A stretch of DNA of 22,734 bases from Lobosporangium transversale (lineage: Eukaryota > Mortierellomycota > Mortierellomycetes > Mortierellales > Mortierellaceae): assembly GCF_002105155.1 (NCBI RefSeq), contig NW_019029092.1, positions 1 through 22,734 of the forward strand, written 5' to 3'. Both the position numbers and the translations under genes were made by a program. This document shows, in pieces, positions 9,967 to 19,922 of this stretch. Below the pieces are notes generated by a model that worked only from the letters and a program-made list of their open reading frames with translations, was not told where the DNA came from and ran no database searches. The stretch's first letter is position 1. Each line of letters begins with the position of its first letter.

Positions 9967-10339
9967 GTCGCAGAGCGCCTACACCACTTCCAGGCCAGCA
10001 TGATACCCTTCGTCTTTTACTATAGTCCTTGGTTTTTGTTATGCTTCCACCACGTATTATATATTTATTTCTTTGCTTATTTTTACCTTGTACCATTATC
10101 AATACCATCATTACGATCATTATCATTGGCATTATCATTAAGTTATCATCAGCATTATCATTAGAATATCGTCAGCATTATCATTAGCATTTTCAATGGC
10201 ATTAATTACTCAATGTACTCTAATAAATTATATGTATTTAATTTTTTTCTATTAAAAAAGCTTCTTTCGGCATTTCAGCATCAACAGCACTCATAGTTGA
10301 CTCAGCACTTACTTACACTTTATCTAATCTATTGTCTAG
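9967..10339. other. 3' flank with CATTATCATTA-type repeats
   Basis: Between the acetyltransferase stop and the next exon-like region. It has an imperfect array of ATCATTACGATCATTATCATTGGC / AGCATTATCATTAG units at about 10098-10195 and an AATAAA at 10222-10227 that would serve as a polyadenylation signal for the plus-strand gene. A branch-site-like CTAAT and the acceptor GTCTAG end at 10339. Confidence 0.6.
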
Positions 10340-11635
10340 TTTCATTCAAATCATTGAGAGGGAATCCACTGATCTTACGGATGAGGCATGGAAAGAAGCG
10401 CTTCACATTGACTAGTCCATGGGCCTAATATTGATTACCAGAAGCATAGGAAGCGTCTGCGTCTATTACCACCAAAACCACCGGCTGCAAATGCTCTAGA
10501 AGGGATGTTTAAGCGCATCATGTCTACCGCGGACGTGTCTACACAACCCTTGTCGTTGTCGTTGTCGTCATCGTCGGGTAGTTATGATGGGAGTGATAGT
10601 AGTAACAGGTTATTATCAAAGAGCAATGAGGGGAAAAGCAGCAATATAGCACAAGAACAATATACTATTGCCTCATCTCATCCACAGCTAAAGTAGTATC
10701 AAAAACCAGCCACGGCCACAACTTACACTGATGATCATCGCAAGAGCATTCCATCCTCCTCGGTACGACCACTGATCTCCGAAGTAGCAATAGCAAAAAC
10801 AGCATCCGAGCCTGCAACATCGTCGGTCAATTATCGATACATGTTGCCCCCCTCTGACGTCAATCTGCCGGTAGCAACAACAAGGAGTGACGAAGAGAAA
10901 GACGAAGACGAAAAGAAAGAGGAAGTGGAAGATAAGGGGGAGTAAAACAATATTGATACAGTTAACACCATTAGAAGTGGATATTCCTATCGTTCTGTAG
11001 CAGCAGCAGCAACAGCTGGTATCGTATCGTTAGATGATAGCGATGAAGAACAAGACTATAAATTCGATAAGGAAGAGCGAGCTTTACCTCAGTCTTCACA
11101 TGAGATCAGTTATTACGAAAATGCAGAGCAGAATCGCGATGATGATGACGATGATGATGAAGAGCAGCAGGGAGATGAAGATGGGGAAGAAATTAATGAA
11201 AATGAAGAGGATGGTGATCAGGAGAAGTACGGGAAGAGTTTACACGAAGCCGTTGGCAGGAAATGGAGCGAGGCGTGGGGCTCTCCAGTCGAGAAGATGA
11301 TGAATCACAAGAGCAGTACCAGGACGATGAAGCCGCTCAAGGAGTTGATACAGATGTGGCATAGAATACGGGGGTGAATATGAAGGTGAAGATGAAGGTG
11401 AGAGACGAGGAGCGTGAGGGCACTCAGAATCAAATTTTTTGGGGTTGTGCTAAGATCATTGGAGCCGTTGACAGACTATCATGCGCCTGATAACTACGAA
11501 CCACCATTAACTTCAACCGAGTCCGCTAGCGATGGTGTCGTGCTTGTACTGGAGAGCGAGGATAATGGTACAAAAGACCAGCCTGGACTCGAGCATTCAA
11601 CTGGAGGACACACAGTTACGATAGCCTAAGAATGG
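10340..11635 (+). pseudogene. Decayed serine- and acidic-rich protein gene
   Basis: An acceptor-like CTAATCTATTGTCTAG ends at 10339. One frame reads IERESTDLTDEAWKEALHID, then shifts at about 10412 into a frame reading HGPNIDYQKHRKRLRLLPP. That frame continues to TGA at 11375, about 316 codons, with only two stops (TAG 10694, TAA 10943). It encodes a Ser-rich part (SLSLSSSSGSYDGSDSS), Lys/Glu segments and a run of Asp/Glu (about 11137-11215). After about 11280 the acidic character continues in other frames (REDDESQEQYQDDE, then EYEGEDEGE near 11380), indicating further frameshifts. The last part (LVLESEDNGTKDQPG, about 11547-11590) runs into repeat R copy 2. No start exon is seen, so it is 5'-incomplete. 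The family is not recognised; the acidic tract suggests a nuclear protein, but that is inference. Confidence 0.55.
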
Positions 11636-12560
11636 TAAGTCAGTATCAATGAATTGTTCACTGGATCCTGTAGAGCCCGAGCCTCGGCCACCAAGAAGAT
11701 TTCCCCTTCAGCAAGATCGGGATCAGGACTAGGGCTAGGGCTAGGGCCAGATGTTATCGAGGCCCGGTAACTTCTAAGGTAGATTAAAAAAGAAAAAAAA
11801 AGACACAAAGAACATATTAATTTTATTTACCTTTACTTTCAATGTCTCTGTTTAGATGGAATCCTTGGCAACTCAGTGCTCTCTATAAGGGTTTGTGAAC
11901 AATTTATTGCTACTAACTTACCATCCTTAGGTTTTCCAATTAGCGATGCTGCGCCAGGGACGCCTGGTCGTAGTGAGTGCATGGCGTAGAGGCGTCATGT
12001 TGTGCGACCCCTGTTCCCTACCATCTGAACCCAAGTTGCTCTGACCAAAGTGAGGTTCCATTAGTCAGCCGTTCTACAGACCACTGCAATGGGATTTTAC
12101 TTGGAGGAGCAAAGCCTACGATCCTTGGAGGGAAGCAGAGGGCTCGGGAAAGAGCACCAGAGCAAGATAGGGCTCCTGGAGAGATTTTCTCAGAGCTAGC
12201 AAGCAACAGCCAACAGCCAACGGCCAATATAAAAAAAGTTTTAAAAAAAAACTTCAAAATAAAATCAGAAGCTAGGAGCCAGAGACCGGAAGCCAGAAAG
12301 CAAGCAGCAGATAGCAGTTATGTCACTGCCAGCGCCGATAGAAGGTTGTCTCAGTCATATCAGCCTGAGACTGCCTCAACAAAACCAAAGACAGAAAACC
12401 TTAGTCAAAGCAATCAAAAGTAGCCGTAGTTAATCAAACACAGTCAGTTTGCTGCGATCAAGGTAAGACTACCAAAGCCAAAACCGACCAGGAGCAATCA
12501 AAGTCAGTAACCACGGGCACTCAACCAAAGCCAAGCCTTCGAAGCCCACAAGGTTTGCAC
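11600..12560 (+). repeat. Dispersed repeat R, copy 2
   Basis: It shares with copy 3 (from about 20728) GACACACAGTT, the splice donor AATGGTAAGTCAGTA (donor at 11636), GAGCCCGAGCCTCGGCC, a GATCAGG/CTAGGG-type short array and a GTTATC..GGTAAC stem-loop. It then shares with copies 1 and 3 the acceptor TCTCTGTTTAG (about 11846-11856), GGCAACTC, CCAATTAGCGATGCTGCG, GCATGGCGTAGAGGCGTCATG and the CAACAGCCAACAGCCAACGG tail. The open frame at 11977-12423 (148 codons, beginning with GTG) overlaps it; its first half matches a frame in copy 1 but not copy 3, so I do not call it a gene. The 3' end found in copies 1 and 3 (CATAGTAAACAATT, AATAAA) is missing. Confidence 0.75.
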
Positions 12561-12616
12561 TTTTTTCTTTTTTCCGCATCATTTCCTAACCTTGAGCATG
12601 AACAGAAAGTATATAC

Positions 12617-12910
12617 ATGAGCCTAACGCGTATAAAAAATAAAGAAAAAATAAAAATAAAATATATCAAGCATATTTCATGCCACAAAGACAGAAGATGT
12701 ACCCGGACTACTTGGTACGCGGGCTCACCTATAGCAACTAATGAGCGTTTAAATGATGCTATAGCCTACTTGGCTCAGACAGGCTGGGATTGTTCAGACC
12801 TTTGGTATAAAGATGTAGCTACTCAACGTTTTCCTATCAATACAGTAATCTCTCTCAAGCAATCCTATCTAATTCAAGAAGCACTTTCTTTTTTTATGGT
12901 TTTACTGTAA
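12617..12910 (+). pseudogene. Coding-looking relic, about 75 codons
   Basis: From about 12686 the plus strand reads like real protein: TTWYAGSPIATNERLNDAIA followed by YLAQTGWDCSDLWYKDVATQ, ending at TAA 12908. The upstream 60 nt of the same frame is Lys/Ile-rich low complexity and probably not coding. It lies tail-to-tail with the WD40 pseudogene. I do not recognise the family. It could be a fragment of a transposon protein or of a duplicated host gene. Confidence 0.35.
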
Positions 12911-12956
12911 AGAGGCAATGTTCGCACTTTATTCTATATCCTGAACCACTTCCCGC

Positions 12957-15330
12957 TTATCTTGACTCACAAGGTTCGCATGAAATGACATGTGCAATAC
13001 TACATTCCTTGCACACTCTGCATTTGAGTAGGTAGCCGCCTATTGATTGGTTTATTTCTGCCAACCTTGTCAATGGTGCTCCTTCGCTCAGACCTTTTGC
13101 CTCCAAATCTGCCTTCGTTAATGATTCTTGATAATGGTCCACTTGACTGGACGTACTCTTGGCCTTGGATGTTATTGATGGCGTTCCTACACTCTTGGTC
13201 GCCTCGTGTTCAGCCAAAGGGGAGGATTGCTCTTCTATAGCTCCATATTGCACCAGGAGCTTCCTGTTGGCTCCACTTAACCCATCTACATCTTGAATAT
13301 GAGTGTTATTTGCATTCAGCGCTATTTGTCTGGTGCTCCACTTTAAGCGGTGTTGATATACTTCATTCTCCTTCACAATTTCCCACATACGAACAGAAGC
13401 ACCACGACAGCCAGTAGCAAGATAGCGCCTCTCCTCTGAAGCGGTCCATACAAGCACCGTAGCTTCTCCCCCTTCAAATGGGATTATAGTCAAACACTGG
13501 CCCAATTTTGGATCCCACACTCGCACTGTCATATCATAACTACTTGAGGCAATGTACTTTGTATCGGACGAATAAGCCATATCAAGGACTGAACTGGTGT
13601 GTCCTATGAGCATACATAATACTGAGCCCGTTTCTATATCCACCACACTAACCAGCTCCTTGGCTCCAACGGCCATCTGCTGGCTACATGGTGAAATTGC
13701 CAATCCCACCGTTGCACTGTGTTTCGAAACAGAACTCATCCGCTTCTGCACTTCGTACTTGCAAGCTGCTGTGCTCACTGCCGAGCTTGGACACTATCTT
13801 TCGACTGTCAGGCGTGTATACCATATAATAGATTTCTTTATTCCTCACTCCATACTGGAGATCCCTTGATATGGGCTTTCCAGATTCTGACATTAATACA
13901 ATCATCGTATGAAGCAATCTAGTCGCCATTATCCATTGTGGCTATGTGAAATATGCCAGGATCATCATAAGTAACGAGAACGAAAGAAAGATGTCTTTAC
14001 TATGATCCAGAGATCTTTGTTAAATAAAAAGGGTAAAAACCTTAGCTAAAGTAAAAACCCATATAAATGACTGCCAATCGCAACACTATGTAATGTGCGG
14101 ATGAGCCCTCCTGACTGTGTGCTCCATATAGTCACATTTCCAGATTCATGACCACAGACAATTTGGTGGTCAATGGGTGAGAAATCAAAATCGTAGATGT
14201 TATCTACATCTTCGCCTCTTAGCTTCAAAGTATGAATGACTAGCCCTGCTCGAATATCCCAAAGGGGTCCCAAAGCCATATTACATTGCGTCGATCGCAA
14301 GCGACTATCACTTCTCCGTTTGGTGAATACCTTAGATCATTGATATAAATATAGTTCACTGTAAGAGTATGAATGACTTTTCCTGTTTGCATATCCCACT
14401 GATATATCGCCATCCAGGTGAATGAGGCAGCAGACTTCCCGTCAGGCGAATACTGTATGCCAAGGGCACCATGGCCATGTTCTAAACTAAACTTCTTTTG
14501 ACCAGATCCATCCCACATATGCAGCCAACGACCCTTACCACAACGAGTTCTAGTTTACTGGCCATTAGGCCATTAGGTGAATACTTAATTTGCTCAATCC
14601 AAGACCCATGGTCCACCAGCATCACCATCTGTTGCCCTGATCTCGCACCCCACAGCCACAATATCTTGTCTTTACCACCAGCTGCAATCTGCATCCAGAC
14701 TTGCATCAACATCTGGTAAGTGGTGCCTGATGACTGTTGGATGCTCATTATGGTTGAATATGTCCTTTGAAATAGTTGCAATGGTCTGCACTGGTGTGAA
14801 TTGCACTGTTTTCATCATCTTGCTCAGCTTGTTACTACTGGATCTACTGACTTGTTTGTTAGCGGCGATATTGCTGTTATTGCTGTCGTTGTTATTGTTA
14901 TTGTTGTCGTTGTTATTGTTGTCGTTGTTATTGTTGTCGTTGTTATTGTTCGCTTGGATATATCCCATTTCTCTGCTTTCTTGTCTCGTCTCTGTGGTAA
15001 CCTAATTGCTTTAGTAGGCGAGCAAGTTCATAGTAAGCTGAGCCAATACCTTGGCGCAGTGCCACGTCTTCATTGGAGGTTGAGGTCGAAGAGGCTGAAG
15101 TCATTGAAGTGAGAGACTTTTTCCAAGGCTTCTGAATACGAGACAGTACAGAATCAGCATCAAGACAGAGCTCCATCACTAGGATGCGATCGTCGTCTAT
15201 GATGCGAGTACCTTGCATGTACAAGTTAAAGAGCCTCAGAGTCTACGTTGGCGAGAGTGTGCTTCGTGATGGGGAATTGTGCTGCCAAACATTGTCTATT
15301 GCTTTCCTTTTGTTTGTAAATTATATCCTA
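12957..15330 (-). pseudogene. WD40-repeat STAND-type protein, decayed and lacking its centre
   Basis: Reading from 15330 leftward, the N-terminal part shows KHTLANVDSEAL, then ELCLDADSVLSRIQKPWKKS, a TPR-like SAYYELARLLKQLGYHRD, an Asn/Asp run (14869-14951) and DIFNHNEHPTVIRHHLPDVD. At about 14695 this passes straight into WD40 repeats: IAAGGKDKILWLWGARSGQQ, WIEQIKYSPNG, HGALGIQYSPDGK, LRYSPNGEVIVACD, VCGHESGNVTIWS, SSYDMTVRVWDPKLGQCL and a closing IQDVDGLSGANRKLL, then a Cys-rich tail (CRVCKECS...CEPC). In related Mortierella proteins, as I recall them, a NACHT ATPase region separates these two parts; here it is absent. Frames change at about 15235, 14965, 14695, 14535, 14255 and 13770, and stops occur between 13929 and 14046. 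It cannot make one protein. Intact relatives are thought to be signal-sensing NTPases in self/non-self recognition. Confidence 0.75.
14869..14951 (-). repeat. Asn/Asp-coding microsatellite in the WD40 pseudogene
   Basis: On the minus strand, AAC/AAT and GAC triplets encode NNNND units in tandem, imperfect toward the end. On the plus strand it reads GTTATTGTTGTC repeated. It sits between the TPR-like and DIFNHNEHPT segments, where a length-variable linker would be tolerated. Confidence 0.8.
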
Positions 15331-16277
15331 TCCACACCACTGAGAGAAGAATGTTTTTCGAATCACTGTTTGTTAGTGGCAAGTATAAAAATGTTTTCTT
15401 GCATGCTCCGGTCGTGTTTGCCTATCTCTTATATGGTTCGTTCGAGATTCGAACTAATAAAAAAGAAATGCAATGGGGATTGTCTGAAAGGATGAAAGAT
15501 GAAGGATGAAAGATGAAAGATTGTAATTATACATTCAATTCTTCTTGTCTTTGTGGAACAGTTGCTTTGGCATTTCAAGTCATTCGACTAAAAATGTACA
15601 CCTGCACATTTGCAACATTTAGCAATATGCGTTGACTAAAGCTCAATTGCTTTTAGTCATTTCTGCTTGAGTCGTCGTTTTTATTAATTGAAAGGGTTAA
15701 GGAATGTCCTTTTGGCACATGAATGAAAAATGATTCGTCAGATTAAGCTTTGTGTGTGTTGGCTGTGTAGAATGTTTATTTGCATGGGAATAATGAATAC
15801 CTTCCACATGTGACACCACAAAGTGAATTTGCCTTTGACCAATAATTTGAACACGCAAAGAGCGGTTGATAGTCCAATGAAAACGGGAAAAGAAATTTTA
15901 TTTCGCAAAGAGGCAAAGAGGTTGAGGAAATAAATAAAAAGGCCATTGGCTGTGCTAATCATAGCGCGATATGCAGGCATGTAGGAATGTAGCATATCAT
16001 AGTTGTGGTTTGAAGAAACAAATGTAACAAGCTGGTCAACAAACACGATGTTCAATTATCAACTCGAGTTGCATTTGCTACCTCGAGTGCAGACATGCGG
16101 ACAAACTTGTATATAAGAAAGAGCGTGCATGTATTCAATCATTAATGTCTTCTCTGCTTTGTCTCACTGCGCACAATCACCTGATTTTTATGCCAGAAGA
16201 ATGGCTGTTGCGTTTGACTCCCTCCACTTGTCCAATCTATAGCCATCCTCCCTACTACTTTCTGGTTAATTGGGATA
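15331..16277. other. No supported gene
   Basis: AT-rich sequence. GATGAAAGAT repeats occur at about 15490-15520. The only sizeable open frame is minus-strand 15738-16055 (about 105 codons). It begins with TTG rather than ATG and includes hydrophobic runs (GLFIYFLNLFASL, FPVFIGLSTALCVFKLLV). It has no visible splice partners and no recognised family, so it is not called as a gene. Confidence 0.5.
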
Positions 16278-16436
16278 GTCCTTGTCCCTGCCCTTGTCCC
16301 TGTCCTTGTCCTTGTCCTTGTCCTTGTCCTTGTCCTTGTCCTTGTCCTTGTCCTTGTCCTTGTCCTTGTCCTTGTTTTTATTTTTTATTTTTTATTTTTT
16401 ATTTTTTATTTTTTATTTTATTTTATTTTATTTTGT
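16278..16436. repeat. (CCTTGT)n hexanucleotide array followed by T/A-rich short repeats
   Basis: From about 16278 to 16374 the plus strand is a hexamer array of CCTTGT units, the first few as CCCTGT/CCCTGC variants. It passes directly into ATTTTTT and then TTTTA repeats to about 16436. The Pro/Cys and Leu/Ser repeat frames are composition artefacts. Confidence 0.95.
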
Positions 16437-16526
16437 TTTGAATCGCATTGAATCAAATCGTATCATATCCTGCTACATCAGTTATCAAACTTACATCGCA
16501 AGTCTCTTAGAGAGCATCTACAGAGG

Positions 16527-16580
16527 ACAACGTACGTGCCTTTGAGGCCATCTGTCATATTTCATGTGAAAATGAGACTT
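16527..16580. repeat. Third fragment of a duplication-block motif
   Basis: GTGCCTTTGAGGCCATCTGTCATATTTCATGTGAAAATGAGA resembles the segments at about 4725-4768 in block A and 18534-18577 in block B (CTTTGATGTCATCT...TCATATG..AATGA). It stands alone about 200 bp before block B begins, so it is a separate partial copy. Confidence 0.55.
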
Positions 16581-16741
16581 GTGAGATGAAAGCCTGCTGC
16601 TCGAGTCGACAGACTAGGATCAGATTTCACAAACATTTTTCTGAGCAGTACATTAATAGGTTACCCTTCTATCATTCAAGCAATGCCGTCTCTACTGAAG
16701 CTTTTTCTTTATCATTTTTACACTTTTTATTAATGGATTGC

Positions 16742-17136
16742 TTGCTATCTAGCTATCTAGCTTACCTGCCTACTATCTAAGTTACAAGAAGCCAGACTCT
16801 TAGCCATCTTGGAAAATGCTTTCCTTTGTCTCCATCGAAAAGACTCTCCAAGACGTTGTCCGGAGCACACCACGTGGAGGTGGTCTGGCATATCGTGCTC
16901 CGTTGGTCAGGCCCCATGGCCTTGCAAACGCCCGCACACACACACACACACATTTATTTACCCATTCCCATTCCCATTCCCTTTCCCAGTCGAAGGGGCT
17001 CCGCCACCACATGGCTCATTCAAGAACCAGCGTAGGCTCATGCCCGTTCGGACCCACCTTAGATATGCATTGATTGTTGCATCTTGGATGTGCATTGTTG
17101 CTATGTTAAAAAGTGCTTTGTGTTAGTAAGAGTTTT
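16742..17136. repeat. Near-identical 400-bp island (copy B)
   Basis: Matches 3195-3590 almost base for base. Differences seen are isolated substitutions (for example AAGACGTTG against AAGATGTTG, ATGTTAAAAAG against ATGTCAAAGAG) and one extra TTCCCT unit. It ends at the start of the long poly-T tract. The overlapping open frames are the same as in copy A. Confidence 0.85.
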
Positions 17137-17614
17137 TTTTTTTTTTTTTTTTTTCTTTTTTGGCTCATATTTAGTCTTTTTCTTTGGATTTTTCTTTGGA
17201 TTTTTTTTGTTTTTTTTTGTTTTCTTTTTTGTTTTCTTTTTTGTTTTCTTTTTGTTTTCTTTTTGTTTTCTTTTTTGTTTTCTTTTTTGTTTTTTTTTTG
17301 TTTTCTTTTTTGTTTTCTTTTTTGTTTTCTTTTTTGTTTTCTTTTTTGTTTTTTTTTTTTGTTTTTTTTTTTTGTTTTTTTTTCTTTGGTTTTTTCTTTA
17401 ATAGTTGGCTTTTAGTTTTTTCTTTGATTATTTTTTTTTTTGGTTTTTTTGTTTTTGTTTTTGTTGTTTTTGTTGTTTTTGTTGTTTTTGTTGTTGTTGT
17501 TGTTATTGTTGATTTTTCTTTGGTTTGTTTTTTATTTTTATTTTTATTTTATTTTTATTTTTATTTTATTTTTTTTTTTTTTTTTTATTTTTATTTTTTT
17601 TTTTTTTTTTTTGG

Positions 17615-17648
<34 letters not shown>

Positions 17649-17720
17649 GTTTTTTTTTCTTTGACTTATTTTATTTTTTTTCTTTGGGTTATTTTTTTTT
17701 TTTTTTTTTTTTTTTTTTTG
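17133..17720. repeat. 590-bp T-rich tract with 12-bp periodicity
   Basis: Plus strand almost wholly T, with GTTTTCTTTTTT units repeating between about 17213 and 17345, then TTTTTG and TTTTTA arrays and long T runs to 17719. Phe-rich frames up to 296 codons here are artefacts. Strong strand asymmetry of this kind can form triplex or R-loop structures (general knowledge, not shown here). Confidence 0.9.
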
Positions 17721-17956
17721 AGGCATTTTGTTTTTTTGCCTGGATGGACTGTTCGACCTCTCTTTGGTTTCGCCTTTTGCCTAGTGGCGCCGAACTTTGG
17801 TACCAGTGCTTCCAGACCACGCTGTGGGAAGTGGCCTAGCTGCTGTGATTTGGGGTTGTTCGTGAATCCTTGGCCATCATCCCAAGATGGGTGGGCTGGG
17901 TATACGGCCGTGGAGAAGGCCTGTTTGTTCGACTGCGGCAGACTGGCCTTTTGTAC

Positions 17957-18031
17957 GGGGCCGTTTGGAGCGTGGCCGTTTGGAGCGTGGCCGTTTGGAG
18001 CGTGGCCGTTTGGAGCGTGGCCAGTTGGATA
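17957..18031. repeat. 15-bp tandem repeat, five units
   Basis: Five consecutive units of GTGGCCGTTTGGAGC, the first beginning GG and the last degenerate (GTGGCCAGTTGGATA). Block A has only scattered, diverged CGGCTGTTTG motifs at the matching place (about 4160-4240), so the array expanded after the duplication. Confidence 0.9.
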
Positions 18032-18139
18032 CGGCTCTTTGTTGGAGTGCGGCCGTTCGAGGATGGGTGCCTGAGCATGGCAGCCTGGCTGTGCGTTATG
18101 AAGCCCCAGTTGCTTTAGGCAACTTCATGTCGTTGTAGT

Positions 18140-18310
18140 CTAATCGTGGAAAAAATAGAGAGAGACAAGCAGAAAGAAAATAATCAGAACAAGGACAGTG
18201 AAGCACAGAGTGACAGTGTTGAGAACTTCAGTAAGAGTGATTGTTGAGGGAGTGTTGCTTACCTTTTTGTCTTGGTTGTGGAGGCCGATGGTCGAGGAGA
18301 CCGAGGAGAA
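18140..18310 (-). other. Leader, short exon and 123-nt intron of a minus-strand unit (block B)
   Basis: Minus strand: a CT-rich leader, CCAAGACAAAAAG, donor GTAAGCAAC at 18262, and acceptor CGATTAG at 18140. The 123-nt intron has a length equal or nearly equal to those of its relatives at 4329-4451 and 19930-20051. The bases after the acceptor (ACTACAACGACATGA) still resemble those after the acceptor in the plus-strand gene. The ATG of that gene is not present here. Confidence 0.6.
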
Positions 18311-19826
18311 AGAGAAGAGAAAAGAAAAAAAAAAAAGAAGAGAGTCAAAATAGGTCCTTTTTATATTGGCTTCTTATTATTATTTTTTACGTTCGCGCAA
18401 GAAGAGGAGAAGGGACGAGGAGTGATTGGCGCGATGTACTAAGTATCTTGCTTGCTGTACGCTCAAGAGCGACCAATAAAATATCAACAAGATAAACAAC
18501 AAAATAAAAAAACAATAAAATAAAAAATAATATACGTGTCTTTGATGTCATCTGTCGTATTTCATATGATAATGAGAAGACTCTCACGATTGAAAGTGAG
18601 AATAATACTCTATCTTCAAGACTCGCAAAGGAAATCTGTCTATAAACAACCAGAGCATGAACTGTATTGCTCTCGAGCTTGTTTACTCTTAATGATAAAG
18701 GAGACCATCTTCCTTATCCTCTTCTTCTATCTTCTTTCTTCACTCCTAACATCCTAACAAGAGATGGGAAAGACTATCGTTGGGACTGTACTTTGGCAGC
18801 TTGCCGTTTCTCCAGAGTGTAGTGGGAAGTAACACATGACAGTCGTCATAATACCTCTGCGCCTTTTTTATTTTTTTTTTATTTTTTTATTTTATTTTAT
18901 TTTATATTTTCATGCAATACAATGTAGAATATATAAAGATTTGAAGGTGAAACAAAGTATCAACGTTTGTATGCCGACCAGTAAAAAGCACACGATCGTA
19001 TCGAGGAAATGACGTGTCGTATCTCTTTGGTGCTTTGAAATGGAAAATAAGGAGAAAAAAGGAAAAAAAAAAAAAAAAAGAGAAAAAAGGAAAAAAAGGA
19101 AAAAAGTCCACTTGGATAAAAACTGCCGCAGCACAGTTCCCACGACAATGCATCCTATTCCTTGTTAGGGTTGAAGAGAGGGAATGGGAGAAGAGAGTCA
19201 AACAGCAAACTCTATTGATAATGCCTGATGAACCCCATTGCTAAGGAAAAAAAGCTACTCGAGCTTAATGCTGGTGAAAAATGGAAGTATGTGGTGAGTG
19301 TTGATAAGCTTGTGCTCTGAATCCTGTCCTTTTACTTTAGTCGTATCACACCGCTCACTGTTTTTCTTTCTCTCTTTGTTGCACACCATACAAAGAGAGC
19401 AATGTGGCTCGTGCTCTTGTTGTTGTATGTATATATGACCCTGCATATCTTTGAGGATGGAATCTTATTAATGTTCTTCCCACCTCCACCTCGTAAGAGT
19501 TTTCTCTTTCTCCACCTTGCGAGCATATGAAAATTGACGGATGATATCACAGGTGTGCAAATTACTCATTTTCAATCCCCGTTACGCCGCTTTTTTTATT
19601 TCATTTTATTGTAATATATTATATTTCATTTTATTTCATTTTTTAATAAACTCCCTGGCAGGCGCGGAAAAGCAAGATGCTGAATATGTATTCGTTATCC
19701 AGTCAATACTTTGGAAGAATCGGTCTCGCTTTCCCTGGTCCAAAGGTAAAAAAAATTAGCTATTGTAATAATTTCAAAAACTAGTCATCATTCATCCATT
19801 CGTCTTTTACTCGCGAGTGCTTTCGA

Positions 19827-19922
19827 TATAAAATAGACTTTTCTTTTCTTTTCTTTTCTTTTCTTTTCTTTTCTTTTCTTTCGCTTTTTCTCTTCTCTTC
19901 CAGCTCAGTCTCCTCAACCAAT
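19827..19922 (+). promoter_or_regulatory. Promoter of the small four-exon gene
   Basis: TATAAAA at 19827-19833, then a (TTTTC)n array (about 19842-19880) and CTTTTTCTCTTCTCTTCCAG, leading to ACCAATATG. This is the usual layout of a strong fungal promoter: TATA, a pyrimidine-rich tract, then a start codon within about 100 bp. Confidence 0.6.

Larger units (their letters stand above)
16723..19815. repeat. Long direct duplication, block B
   Basis: Partner of block A, in the same order and orientation. It is about 400 bp longer, mainly because its T-rich tract is longer and a 15-bp tandem repeat has expanded at 17957-18031. The right end merges into the promoter of the small gene at 19923, whereas block A runs out at about 5860. 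B's minus-strand unit and the plus-strand gene therefore lie head to head with about 1.6 kb between them. No conserved long open frame is seen in B relative to A. Confidence 0.85.

Noticed and set aside
11720-11755. CTAGGG repeats suggestive of telomeric DNA
   Set aside because: Only about three irregular units, and the matching place in copy 3 is GGATCA repeats, so it is a local array inside repeat R.
15440-15460. GATTCGAAC resembling a reversed tRNA T-arm
   Set aside because: It forms a local GTTCG...CGAAC hairpin but has no D-arm or acceptor stem nearby.
16145-16545. Pro/Cys- and Ser/Leu-repeat proteins
   Set aside because: Pure translation of the CCTTGT hexamer array.
17184-18074. Open frame of 296 codons, Phe-rich
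   Set aside because: Produced by the poly-T tract; no real domain, and all three frames are equally open.
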